64,000 bases of DNA, from NCBI GenBank assembly GCA_963721905.1, contig CAVRMF010000003.1, positions 1 through 64,000 on the forward strand. Direction: 5' to 3'. Positions 50,509-60,537 of the stretch are shown here, one piece after another. How positions within the stretch are numbered: position 1 is the first letter of the stretch; every line of letters begins with the position of its first letter. This DNA comes from Roseiarcus sp963721905. GTDB lineage: Bacteria > Pseudomonadota > Alphaproteobacteria > Rhizobiales > Beijerinckiaceae. Made by a program: the position numbers and the translations under genes. Below the pieces are notes generated by a model. That model saw nothing but the letters and a program-made list of their open reading frames with translations, did not search any database and was not told the DNA's origin.

Positions 50509-50654
50509 GCGGAGAGCCTCGACTTCGACTTTCGGCTGTCATGGGCGGAAAGCTGTGCTAATGAGGCCTTTGGCGCGCGAGATATCGCGATCGAGCCGCG
50601 CAATGGCCGCCATCCTCGCCGGCGCGGCTCCGATTCTCTTTATGTAGGACTATC

Positions 50655-51221
50655 ATGGCGCAGTTGCCTCAATTCGATCTTGAAGACCTCAAACGTCGCA
50701 TGCAAGCCGCCCACGCCGCCCTCAAACACGAGCTCGGCGGACTGCGGACCGGACGCGCGAGCGCAAGCTTGCTCGAGCCGGTGCATGTGGAAGCCTATGG
50801 CCAGCGCATGCCGCTAAACCAGGTCGCCACGATCAGCGTCCCCGAGCCCCGCGCGCTTTCGGTATCCGTCTGGGACAAAAGCATGGTCCATGCGGTCGAC
50901 AAGGCGATTCGAGATGCAAATCTCGGCCTGAGCCCAACTGTCGAAGGGACGACCCTGCGCATTCGCATTCCCGAACTTAACGAGCAGCGCCGCAAGGAGA
51001 TGGTGAAGATTGCTCACAAATACAGTGAGGACGCGCGCGTGGCCGTGCGTCACGTGCGCCGCGACGGCCTCGACGTTCTGAAAAAACTCCTCAAGGAGCA
51101 CGCGATCAGCGAGGACGACGAAAAGCATCATGAAGCCGAGGTGCAAAAGGCGACGGACCTTGCGATCAAGGAGGTCGATGCGTCGCTCGCAGCTAAGGAA
51201 AAGGAAATCATGCAGGTCTAG
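50655..51221 (+). CDS. frr: Ribosome recycling factor
   Basis: This 188-residue factor works with EF-G to split the post-termination ribosome. Helical signature LGGLRTGRASASLLEPVHVE and the core PEPRALSVSVWDKSMVHAVDKAI, GTTLRIRIPELNEQRRKEMVK and KYSEDARVAVRHVRRDGLD are as expected. It heads the envelope operon. pyrH, which precedes frr in most bacteria, is not next to it here; the upstream neighbour is the DUF502 gene with a 146-base gap, the probable promoter position for the operon. Confidence 0.97.
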   Translation: MAQLPQFDLEDLKRRMQAAHAALKHELGGLRTGRASASLLEPVHVEAYGQRMPLNQVATISVPEPRALSVSVWDKSMVHAVDKAIRDANLGLSPTVEGTTLRIRIPELNEQRRKEMVKIAHKYSEDARVAVRHVRRDGLDVLKKLLKEHAISEDDEKHHEAEVQKATDLAIKEVDASLAAKEKEIMQV

Positions 51222-51250
51222 GCGTGAGCTTTATGGCTGGGGACCCTCGC

Positions 51251-52011
<761 letters not shown>

Positions 52012-52015
<4 letters not shown>

Positions 52016-52914
52016 GGGCAGGGGCAATGGCCGTAAACGACGAGGACGCGCACGCCCCGGCGGCGACCAGCGGGTTCGGCTCCCGAATCGGTCCCGATTT
52101 GGGGCCTCGCGTCGCCGCGGCGGTCGTTCTCGGGCTTGCCGCGCTCGCGGCCGCCTGGATCGGCGGCTTCGTCTTCGTCGCGTTCTGGTGGATCGCCTCC
52201 GTCGTCGTGCTGTGGGAATGGCAGCGCCTTGTGCGTGGGGAGAGGCTCGTCGAACGGGTCGCCCTCGGCGCGCTCGCGCTCGCGCTCGCTGCGCTGTTTG
52301 CTTTTTACAAGTTGGTTCCCGAAGCGGTTGCGACGCTCGTCGTCGCGGCGATCGCCATCGGCTGGATCGCGAGTCCGGCGGCGCGGTTCTGGGCGGGCGC
52401 GGGCGCGCTCTACGCCGGCGCGCTGGTCGTCAGCCTCGGCCTCCTCAGGGCAAGCCCGAATTATGGACCGAATTATGGATTCGGGGCCATTCTGTGGCTC
52501 TTCGGGGTGGTCTGGGGGGCGGACGTGGCGGCGTTCTTCGCCGGACGGCTGATCGGCGGGCCGAAATTGTGGCCGAGCGTGTCGCCGGGCAAGACCTGGT
52601 CGGGGGCGGTCGCCGGCGCGCTCGCGGGCGCGTCGCTCGGCCTCTTGCTCGGCTTGCTCGGCGGATGGACGAACCGGGTCGACCGGCTGTTCTGGCTCGG
52701 GCTCGCGACCGCGGTCATCTCCGAACTCGGCGATCTGTTCGAATCCGCGCTGAAGCGACGCTTCGGAGTCAAAGATTCGAGTAACCTCATTCCGGGGCAC
52801 GGCGGCCTGATGGACAGGCTTGACGCCTTCGTCGCCGCGTCGGTGTTTGCGGCGTTGGTCGCCGCTTTCAACGCGAAGGGGTCGTTCATCGCTAGCGGGC
52901 TTTTTCAATGGTGA
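52012..52914 (+). CDS. cdsA: Phosphatidate cytidylyltransferase
   Basis: This 300-residue polytopic membrane enzyme makes CDP-diacylglycerol from phosphatidic acid and CTP. The signature LKRRFGVKDSSNLIPGHGG followed by LMDRLDAF near the C-terminus and the segment GPKLWPSVSPGKTWSGAVAG are diagnostic. Start ATG 52012 overlaps the uppS stop (ATGA); an ATG at 52027 with GGGGC just upstream is an alternative. It overlaps dxr by seven bases. Confidence 0.95.
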
Positions 52915-54134
52915 GCACGTCCGGACTTGCTCCAGCAGAACGTCCTCAGTCTCGCGACCGGCGGCCGGACGCACGTCCCCGGCGGCTGGCGATCCTGGGG
53001 GCGACCGGATCGATCGGCCGCTCGTGCGCACAAGTGATCGCTGCGTCGCCCGGCAGGTTTGCCGTCACGTCGGTGGCCTCCGGGCGCGACGGCGCAGCGC
53101 TCGCTCGATGCGCGATCGAATTGGGAGCTGGTTTCGCCGCCGTCGCCGATCCGGCAAGCTATCACGATCTCAAGGCGGGCCTCGCCGGCGCCGGCGTCGA
53201 GGCGGCCGCAGGGCCGGAAGCAGTTCGCGAGGCGGCGCTGCGCGAAGCCGATCTCGTGGTTTCAGCGATCGTGGGCGCCGCCGGATTGGAGCCGACCTTC
53301 GCGGCGGTTGCGGCTGGCCGGACGGTCGCGCTCGCCAACAAGGAGACACTGGTCTGCGCCGGCGCGGCGGTGATGCAGATGGCGCGACGCGCCGGAGCGA
53401 TGTTGCTGCCGATGAACTCCGAGCACAACGCGCTCTTCCAGGCGATCGGCGAGCGCGAACCCGACACGATCGAGATGATGACGATCACCGCTTCGGGAGG
53501 CCCGTTCCGAGAGTGGAGCGCCGAGCGCATCGCTGGCGCCACGCGCGAGGAGGCGCTCGCCCATCCGAACTGGGTCATGGGGCCGAAAGTGACGATCAAT
53601 TCCGCCGGCCTGATGAACAAGGGCCTCGAACTGATCGAGGCCCATTTTCTTTTCGGCCTTCCGCCGGAGCGCCTCGATGTCGTCGTTCATCCGCAGTCGA
53701 TCGTCCATGGACTGATCGCCTTCGCCGACGGGTCCCTGATCGCAGGCATGGCCTCGCCGGATATGCGCACCCCGATTGCGCATTGCCTTGCCTATCCGGA
53801 CCGTATCGCCTCGGGAGTTCGTCCGCCCGATCTCGCCGCGCTTGGCCGGTTAACCTTCGAGCGCGCCGACCTTAAGCGCTTCCCCGCGCTCGGTCTCGCG
53901 ATCGAGGCCCTCAGCGCGGGCGGCGGGGCGCCGACGGCGCTCAACGCCGCCAATGAAATCGCCGTCGCAGCATTTCTCGACCGCCGGATTGGTTTCGGCG
54001 ACATTGCCCGGCTTGTGGGCCGGACGATCTCGGCGATGAAGGCGGCGGGGGAACTCGCGGCGCCTGAAGACGTTGCACGGGCGTTGGCCATTCACCATAT
54101 CGCCGGAGAGCGGACGAAACGCCTCTTGGCCTAG
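52908..54134 (+). CDS. dxr: 1-deoxy-D-xylulose 5-phosphate reductoisomerase
   Basis: This 408-residue MEP-pathway enzyme converts DXP to MEP with NADPH. NADPH-binding motif LAILGATGSIGRSCAQVI, the catalytic segment MNSEHNALFQ, the loop TASGGPFREW, WVMGPKVTINSAGLMNKGLE, and HPQSIVHGLI are all typical. There is an N-terminal extension of some 25 residues rich in Arg and Pro before the Rossmann fold. The ATG overlaps the end of cdsA. It supplies isoprenoid precursors for the uppS product made in the same operon. Confidence 0.97.
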   Translation: MVSTSGLAPAERPQSRDRRPDARPRRLAILGATGSIGRSCAQVIAASPGRFAVTSVASGRDGAALARCAIELGAGFAAVADPASYHDLKAGLAGAGVEAAAGPEAVREAALREADLVVSAIVGAAGLEPTFAAVAAGRTVALANKETLVCAGAAVMQMARRAGAMLLPMNSEHNALFQAIGEREPDTIEMMTITASGGPFREWSAERIAGATREEALAHPNWVMGPKVTINSAGLMNKGLELIEAHFLFGLPPERLDVVVHPQSIVHGLIAFADGSLIAGMASPDMRTPIAHCLAYPDRIASGVRPPDLAALGRLTFERADLKRFPALGLAIEALSAGGGAPTALNAANEIAVAAFLDRRIGFGDIARLVGRTISAMKAAGELAAPEDVARALAIHHIAGERTKRLLA

Positions 54135-54210
54135 CGGCGGCAGTCCTGTAACTCTTCGGCAGCGATTGCCCAGCGCCAGCCGGCAACTCGGACCGGCCGA
54201 CGCGGAGTTT

Positions 54211-55362
54211 ATGATGGCGTTGACGAGTGCAGTATCCGACCTTCTCGCCTGGTTCGGATGGTACGTGGTTCCCTTTCTTGCGATCCTGAGCGCGATCGTG
54301 TTCTTCCACGAACTCGGCCACTACCTGGTCGCGCGCCGGTGCGGCGTCAAAATTGACGCTTTCTCTATCGGATTCGGCCCGGAGCTGGCGGCGCGCGTGG
54401 ATTCTCACGGCACGCGCTGGCGTATCGCCGCGCTGCCGCTTGGGGGCTATGTCAAATTCCACGGCGACGCCAATGTCGCCAGCGTCGAGGGCGGCGGGGG
54501 ATCGGCCGCATCATCGGTCGATCGGTCCTTGACCCTCGCCGGTCAGCCCTTGCGCAACCGCGCGGCGATCGTGGTTGCAGGTCCGGTCGCCAATTTTATC
54601 CTCGCCTTCGTCATTTTCACCGGAATGTTCATGGCCTTCGGCCGGGTCGAGCATGAGGCCCGGATCGGCCGCGTCGAGCCGAACAGTCCGGCGGCTGCGG
54701 CCGGCTTTCAGCCCGGCGATCTCGTGAAATCGATCGACGGCCTGTCCATCAACAGCTTCGAGGGGTTGCAGGAATCGACGCTGATGAGCACGGGCTTGCC
54801 GATGAATTTCGTGGTCGAGCGGGACAACCACGACGTCAGCCTGACAGCGACGCCAAAAATCACGGTGGTTGACCAGGGCGTTTTCGGCAAGCGCCGCATG
54901 GGACATCTGGGTCTTGCGTCGTCTGCAGATCCGAAGGACTCGAAGATCGAGAAATGCGGAGCAGCAACCTGCGCCGCCTGGGGGATCGGACAGGAATGGT
55001 TCATCGTCAAGGCGACGGCCGCCTATGTCGTGGGCATCTTCGCGGGGCGGGAATCCACCGATCAGGTTTCGGGTTTGATCGGCGCCGCGCAAATGGCCGG
55101 CGAGATGGCGAAGATCAGCCTATGGGAGCTGTTCAGTCTCGCGGCTTGGTTCTCCGTGTCGGTAGGATTGATGAATCTCCTGCCCATTCCGCTACTTGAC
55201 GGCGGCCATCTCGTTTTCTACGCATGCGAGGCGGCGCTGGGACGTCCCTTGAGTGAAAGGATGCAGGAAATCGGATTGCGCATCGGCATCGCTCTGGTCG
55301 CGCTTCTGGTCGTGTTCACGACGTCCCACGACATCCTTCGCCTTGTCTCTAACGGCAATTAA
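54211..55362 (+). CDS. rseP: RIP metalloprotease RseP
   Basis: This 383-residue site-2 protease cleaves membrane-bound anti-sigma factors and remnant signal peptides. The zinc site is HELGH (33-37) in AIVFFHELGHYLVARRCGV, and the third ligand is in NLLPIPLLDGGHLVF (about residue 328). One PDZ domain is visible (about 140-205, RIGRVEPNSPAAAAGFQPGD), whereas E. coli RseP has two, which accounts for the shorter length. Start at ATG 54211 or the adjacent ATG 54214; GGAG lies before both. It sits 76 bases after dxr. Confidence 0.95.
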   Translation: MMALTSAVSDLLAWFGWYVVPFLAILSAIVFFHELGHYLVARRCGVKIDAFSIGFGPELAARVDSHGTRWRIAALPLGGYVKFHGDANVASVEGGGGSAASSVDRSLTLAGQPLRNRAAIVVAGPVANFILAFVIFTGMFMAFGRVEHEARIGRVEPNSPAAAAGFQPGDLVKSIDGLSINSFEGLQESTLMSTGLPMNFVVERDNHDVSLTATPKITVVDQGVFGKRRMGHLGLASSADPKDSKIEKCGAATCAAWGIGQEWFIVKATAAYVVGIFAGRESTDQVSGLIGAAQMAGEMAKISLWELFSLAAWFSVSVGLMNLLPIPLLDGGHLVFYACEAALGRPLSERMQEIGLRIGIALVALLVVFTTSHDILRLVSNGN

Positions 55363-55365
55363 CCA

Positions 55366-55377
55366 ATGGTCGACCAT
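55366..55377. promoter_or_regulatory. Perfect 12-base palindrome between rseP and bamA
   Basis: ATGGTCGACCAT follows the rseP stop codon directly, and a stem TCCCG/CGGGA (about 55390-55410) lies just after it. The 255-base rseP-bamA gap otherwise holds GC-rich palindromic sequence and probably a separate bamA promoter. Function of the palindrome is unknown. Confidence 0.35.
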
Positions 55378-55617
55378 GTTTTCGTGTCCTCCCGGCAACG
55401 CCGTCGGGAAATGGTGTAGTCTTGCCGAATAAACGGTTGCGGGAGCGGCGCAAAATTGTAAAACGCCATTAACCGTTCCCACTCCTCGCGCGGGGAGAGG
55501 GCGAGGCGTCGCGCCCGCGGCGTCTGAGACGAGCCGCCGCGGCCCGAACCGCGGACGGGAGTTGGATCAGGCTGGAGCGGCGCGGGCCGTGCCTGCCGCG
55601 GGACGCGAAGAGGGACT

Positions 55618-58093
55618 ATGAGCCAAATGCACTGGATTCGCGGTTTCTTTGGCCCTCTGGTTTTCGCGGTGCTCTTCGGCTTTGCTGCACTCGGCTCGTC
55701 GGTTCCGGCTTTCGCGCAACAGGTCGTCGTCGAAGGCGGCAGCGGCATAGACCCGTCGACCATCAAGCCCTACTTTACCGGAACAGATCCGGCGTCCTTG
55801 CAGCGCGGCGTCGACGACCTCAAGGCGACCGGTCTCTATTCGTCGGTGACCGCGAAGCTCGTGGACGGCAAGATCGTCGTTTCCCTCGTTACCGGAGCGC
55901 AGATCATCAATCGCGTCGCGTTCGAAGGCAACCGCAACATCCAGAAGGATCAGCTCGAAGTCGAGGTGCAGTCGAAGCCGCACACAGCCTATAACGAAGC
56001 AACGGCCGACGCCGACATCGATAGGATCAAGGAGGCCTACAAAAAGTACGGCCGAAACGAAGCCGTGGTGACGAAGCGGTTGGTGCAGTTGCCGAACGGC
56101 CGGGTCGACCTTGTGTTCACGATCGACGAACACGACAAGACGGGCATTCGGGAGATTCGCTTCGTCGGCAATCACGCGGTCTCGAGTTACCGGCTAGGGA
56201 GTTTGATGCAAACCAGCACCCAGAATTTCCTGTCCTGGTTCAAGAGCACCGACGTCTACGATCCGGATCGCCTGGCGTCCGACGAGGAAGCCATTCGCCG
56301 CTACTACATGAAGAACGGCTACGCGGACTTCCGGATCACTAACACCGACGTCCAGTATCAGACCAATCCGCCGGGTTACGTGATCACGATCACGGTCGAA
56401 GAGGGGCCGCAGTATCATGTGTCCGGCGTGACCGTTGATTCGCATATCTCGAAGGTCAATGGGCCCGCTCTGGTTCCGCTGGTGCCCTTGAGGGCCGGCG
56501 ACGTCTATGATGCGGGCGGCGTCGACAAGGGCGTCGATGCAATCAGCCGCAATGTCGCGAGCCAGGGATACGCGTTCTCGGAGGTGCGTCCGCACGGCGA
56601 TCGCGACCCGAACAACCACACGATCGCGCTGGCGTTCTCGGTGGATGACGGGCCGAAGGTCTATGTCGAACGGATCGATATCGTCGGCAATACGCGAACG
56701 CGCGACTACGTCATTCGCCGCGAATTCGACATCGGCGAAGGCGACCCGTACAACCATGCATTGATCGAGCGCGGCGAGCGTCGCCTCAACGGCCTCGGCT
56801 ACTTCAAGAAGGTCCACATTTCAAACCGACCCGGCTCCGCGCCGGATCGGGTGATTGTCGTCGTCGAGGTTGAGGATCAGCCGACCGGCTCGATCAGCCT
56901 CAGCGGCGGCTATTCGACCACCCAGGGCGTCCTGGCCGAGCTCGCCTATACCGAGACCAACTTCCTTGGGCGCGGGCAGTATGTGCGCCTCAGCGTCTCT
57001 GACGGCCAGTACAGCCAGGGCTGGAAGGGGTCGTTTACCGAACCTTATTTTCTCGGCCAGCGGCTGGCGGCCGGATTTGACGTCTACCACCAGGTCAACG
57101 ACAATAACAGATACGCACTGTATCAAAACTGGACGACCGGCGTGACGTTGCGTCTCGGCGTGCCGGTGACCGACGACCTGACGTTCCAGCCGAATTACGC
57201 GCTCTACGAGTCGAAAATCACCATTCCGAACACTTCGTCGGAACCCTATGACGACTGCGTGGGACCCAATCAAACCTGGTATCCCGGCGGCACCTTCATC
57301 CCGGTGGTGCCCACGCCGTTTATCAACTGCTTGACCAACGGTGAGGCGCCGGTCGAAATCAAACAGGCCGCGGCGCAGGGCGCCCTGGTCACCTCGCTGG
57401 TCGGATTCTCGATCCTGTACAACAACCTCGACAACCGCAAGGATCCGACTTCGGGTTTCTATGCCAATTACAAGCAGGACTTCGCCGGCGTCGGAGGGCA
57501 GTCCGACTTTATCCGCGAGACGGTTGACGCGCGCTGGTATCATCCGATCACCGAGGACTTCATCGGGCAAATTCATCTGCAGGGCGGGCAGATCAATGGG
57601 TTCGGTTCGAATCAGCTCGATATCATCAACAACTTCAACCTGGGTCCGACTTCTGATCCGCGGCTTCGCCCCCGGCGGCATCGGTCCGCGCGATATCGCC
57701 AGCGCCTACAACATTCAGGGTGCGTCTCTGGGCGGGACGAGCTACTACGGCGCGTCGGCGGAGGTGGACTTCCCGATCTTCGGCATCCCGAGGGAAATCG
57801 GCCTCAAGGGGGCGGTATTCGCCGACGCCGGCAACCTTCTCGGCTACTCGGGACAGACGAGTTTCTCTAACTTCCTTGGCTATGTCTATTGCCCGGGGCA
57901 AAACGCGCTCCTGATCACCCAGCCGAGCTGCGCGAATGTGTGGGACCCGAACCTCATTCGCACTTCGGTTGGTGTGAGCCTGATCTGGGCCTCGCCGATG
58001 GGGCCGATCCGCTTCGACTTCGCCTATCCGATCACGAAGGGCAAGTACGACCAGACCCAGGTCTTCAACTTCTCGGGCGGCGCGACCTTCTAA
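55618..58093 (+). CDS. bamA: Outer membrane protein assembly factor BamA, with an apparent one-base frameshift
   Basis: This essential Omp85 protein, about 824 residues once corrected, has a signal peptide ending PAFAQQ, five POTRA domains (RVAFEGNRNIQKDQL, GIREIRFVGNHAVSSYRL and VERIDIVGNTRTRDYVIRREF mark starts of POTRA units) and a C-terminal 16-strand barrel. Frame one ends at 57870, but the conserved barrel motif LIRGFAPGGIGPRD and everything after it are in another frame, up to FDFAYPITKGKYDQ and the final aromatic GGATF. The sequence GGTCCGACTTCTGATCCGC at 57643 becomes GPTLIRG if one T near 57651 is removed. Because the cell cannot live without BamA, I regard this as a sequence error and annotate one gene. 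Confidence 0.9.
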
Positions 58094-58116
58094 GCTCGGC
58101 CGGCTCTCACAAAAAG

Positions 58117-58143
58117 CGGGCGCGCCAAAAGCTGGCGCGCCCG
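58117..58143. terminator. Strong hairpin between bamA and lpxD
   Basis: CGGGCGCGCC (58117-58126) pairs perfectly with GGCGCGCCCG (58134-58143) around AAAAGCT. On the plus strand no T-run follows, so it would only slow plus-strand transcription. On the minus strand it is followed by CTTTTT, an intrinsic-terminator arrangement, which could block antisense transcription into bamA. Confidence 0.5.
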
Positions 58144-58169
58144 TCGTCGCATCCGACGGAACCCGTTCT

Positions 58170-59228
58170 TTGGCCAAGATTTGCTTTTTTCCGCCGTGCG
58201 CTGCGCCTTCGCTCGCGGAGGTCGCAAGCTGGTGCGGCGCGGCGTTGGCGTCCGAGGCGGACGCAAGCCGCGTCATCGGCGACGTGGCGGCGCTCGACCA
58301 GGCCGGCCCGGGCGACCTCACTTTCCTCGACAATTCGCGATATCTCGACGCTTTTCGCTCCACGCGCGCCGCCGCGGCGCTGGTCGCTCCAAGGCATGCT
58401 GAGGCGGCTCCGGCCGGTTGCGCTGCCCTGGTCACGCGCGAACCTTATCGGGCGATGGCGATGGTGATGGCGAAACTCTTTCCAGGCGCGGTCAAGCCGG
58501 GGTCGGTCTTCAACGAGACCGGTGTTTCGCCTGCGGCCTTCGTCCACCCGTCCACCCGATTGGAGGCGGGCGTCGTCGTGGAGCCTGGCGCCGTGATCGG
58601 GCGCGGCGCCGAGATCGGCGCCGGCACGATCATCGGCCCCAACGCGGTCATCGGCCCTAACGTGCGCATCGGACGCGACGGCGCGGTCGGCGCGTCGACG
58701 ACGATTGTCGCGGCGCTGATCGGAGATCGCGTGATCATTCACCCCGGCGCCCATATCGGGCAGGATGGGTTCGGCTTTGCCCTTGGTCCGCGCGGACATC
58801 TCAAGGTGCCGCAAATTGGTCGGGTCATCATTCAGGACGATGTCGAAATTGGCGCGGGGGTCACGATCGACCGCGGCGCAAACCGCGACACGGTCATAGG
58901 CGAGGGCGCGAAAATCGACAATCTCGTTCAGATCGGACACAACGCCGTGATCGGCCGGCATGCGATTCTGGTTTCGCAGTCGGGCGTCTCGGGATCGAGC
59001 ACGGTCGGGGATTTCGCCGCGCTCGGAGGGCAGGCAGGCATCGCAGGCCACCTCAAGATCGGCCCCGGCGCCCAGGTGGCGGCGGCGGCGGGCGTGATGA
59101 CCGACATTCCCGCGGGCGAGCGCTGGGGCGGTGCGCCGGCGAAGCCCATTCGCGAATTCTTTCGCGAAGTCGCCGCATTGAAGGAACTCGCGGCCGGAAA
59201 ATTCGGCCGCGACAGCAAACCGGATTAG
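58170..59228 (+). CDS. lpxD: UDP-3-O-(3-hydroxyacyl)glucosamine N-acyltransferase
   Basis: This 352-residue lipid A enzyme adds the second acyl chain. The N-terminal uridine-binding domain (about 1-110) contains GDLTFLDNSRY, and the rest is a left-handed beta-helix of hexapeptide repeats (GAVIGRGAEIGAGTIIGPNA and similar). The catalytic His is in LVQIGHNAVIGRH, and ends with VMTDIPAGERWGGAPAKPIREF. The start is a TTG at 58170; no closer ATG with a ribosome binding site was seen, so the first residues are uncertain. It follows bamA by 76 bases, and fabZ follows by 11. Confidence 0.95.
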   Translation: MAKICFFPPCAAPSLAEVASWCGAALASEADASRVIGDVAALDQAGPGDLTFLDNSRYLDAFRSTRAAAALVAPRHAEAAPAGCAALVTREPYRAMAMVMAKLFPGAVKPGSVFNETGVSPAAFVHPSTRLEAGVVVEPGAVIGRGAEIGAGTIIGPNAVIGPNVRIGRDGAVGASTTIVAALIGDRVIIHPGAHIGQDGFGFALGPRGHLKVPQIGRVIIQDDVEIGAGVTIDRGANRDTVIGEGAKIDNLVQIGHNAVIGRHAILVSQSGVSGSSTVGDFAALGGQAGIAGHLKIGPGAQVAAAAGVMTDIPAGERWGGAPAKPIREFFREVAALKELAAGKFGRDSKPD

Positions 59229-59239
59229 GCGAGGTCCCG

Positions 59240-59731
59240 ATGCGCCGGACGGAAAGGGGGGGTGGAGTGAACGAAACGACCGAGCGAGTATTTGAGAGCT
59301 TCGACATCCAGAAGCTTCTCGCGCTGCTGCCGCATCGCTACCCGTTTCTGCTGGTTGACCGCATTGTCGAGGCGAGAGCGGACGAGTACGGGGTCGGCGT
59401 CAAGAACGTGACGGTCAACGAACCACATTTTCAGGGTCATTTTCCGGGCCGCCCGGTCATGCCCGGCGTGCTGCTGATCGAAGCGATGGCGCAGACCGCC
59501 GGCGCGTTATGCGTCGCATCCCAGCAAGAGACCGGCGCGCCGAGCGTCGTCTACATGATGACCATCGATAAAGCGAAGTTTCGAAAACCGGTCGTGCCCG
59601 GCGACCAGGTCAGGTTTCACATGACCCGCATCGCCAAGCGTCGCAACATGTGGTGGTTCCGCGGCGAAGCCAGAGTGGATGGCGCGCTCGTGTGCGAAGC
59701 GGAGGTGTCCGCGATGCTGGTGCGCGAATGA
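59240..59731 (+). CDS. fabZ: 3-hydroxyacyl-ACP dehydratase FabZ
   Basis: This hot-dog-fold dehydratase of the fatty acid cycle has up to 163 residues. The catalytic His and Glu lie in EPHFQGHFPGRPVMPGVLLI and EAMAQTAGAL; the N-terminal KLLALLPHRYPFLLVDRI and the later MTIDKAKFRKPVVPGDQ are typical. ATG 59240 has GAGG six bases upstream; a GTG at 59267 (VNETTERVFE) is preceded by an even purer purine run and is a real alternative. Its stop overlaps the lpxA start (ATGA), the usual lpxD-fabZ-lpxA order. Confidence 0.96.
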   Translation: MRRTERGGGVNETTERVFESFDIQKLLALLPHRYPFLLVDRIVEARADEYGVGVKNVTVNEPHFQGHFPGRPVMPGVLLIEAMAQTAGALCVASQQETGAPSVVYMMTIDKAKFRKPVVPGDQVRFHMTRIAKRRNMWWFRGEARVDGALVCEAEVSAMLVRE

Positions 59732-60537
59732 CGCCGCGCATCCATCCGAGCGCCGTCGTCGAGGACGGCGCGCGGTTAGGTGCGGACATTGACATCGGGC
59801 CATTCTGCCACGTCGGGCCGCAGGTGGCGCTTGGCGACGGCGTGCGCCTCGTCTCGCATGTCAGTCTCGCTGGCGATACCTCAGTCGGCGCGCGCACGCG
59901 CGTCTTTCCGTTCGCCTCGATCGGACATCCGCCGCAGGATCTCAAGTACCGGGGCGAGCCGGTGCGGCTGATCGTCGGCGACGACTGCCTTATCCGCGAA
60001 GGCGTGACGATGAACCCGGGGACCGAAGGCGGAGGGTCGGAGACTGTGGTGGGCCCGCGTTGCGTTTTCCTCGCCAATGCGCATGTCGCCCACGATTGCC
60101 GTCTCGGCGAGGGCGTGATCCTGTCCAACAACGTCATGCTGGCCGGCCACTGCCAGATCGGCGACTTCGCCATCATGAGCGGCGGCGCGGCGGCGCATCA
60201 GTTCGTTCGCATCGGCGCGCATGCGTTTGTCGGCGGCCTCGCCGGCGTCGAGCATGATCTCATCCCATTTGGCATGGCGCTGGGCAATCGCGCGGCGCTG
60301 GCGGGACTGAATGTCGTCGGCCTCAAGCGGCACGGCTTTTCGCGTGAAGCCATCCATCAGCTGAGGCGCGCGTACAAGACGCTGTTTGCCGGCCAAGGCA
60401 CACTGAAAGAACGCGTCAGCGACGTGGCGGAGGCCTATCCCGATCAGGAGGCCGTCCAACAGATCGTCGCCTTTCTCCGGCAGGGGGGCGATCGGGCAAT
60501 CTGCATTCCGCGAGCGGGCAAGGACGACGAGGCGTGA
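59728..60537 (+). CDS. lpxA: Acyl-ACP:UDP-N-acetylglucosamine O-acyltransferase
   Basis: This 269-residue enzyme catalyses the first acylation of lipid A synthesis. It has a left-handed beta-helix of hexapeptide repeats, including IHPSAVVEDGARLGADIDIG, ASIGHPPQDLKYRGE, IREGVTMNPGTEGGGSETVV and the catalytic His segment NAHVAHDCRLGEGVILSNN, then the C-terminal helical domain (GLKRHGFSREAIHQLRRAYK). ATG 59728 overlaps the fabZ stop and lpxI starts with a GTG overlapping its stop, so the three are coupled. Confidence 0.97.
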   Translation: MTPRIHPSAVVEDGARLGADIDIGPFCHVGPQVALGDGVRLVSHVSLAGDTSVGARTRVFPFASIGHPPQDLKYRGEPVRLIVGDDCLIREGVTMNPGTEGGGSETVVGPRCVFLANAHVAHDCRLGEGVILSNNVMLAGHCQIGDFAIMSGGAAAHQFVRIGAHAFVGGLAGVEHDLIPFGMALGNRAALAGLNVVGLKRHGFSREAIHQLRRAYKTLFAGQGTLKERVSDVAEAYPDQEAVQQIVAFLRQGGDRAICIPRAGKDDEA

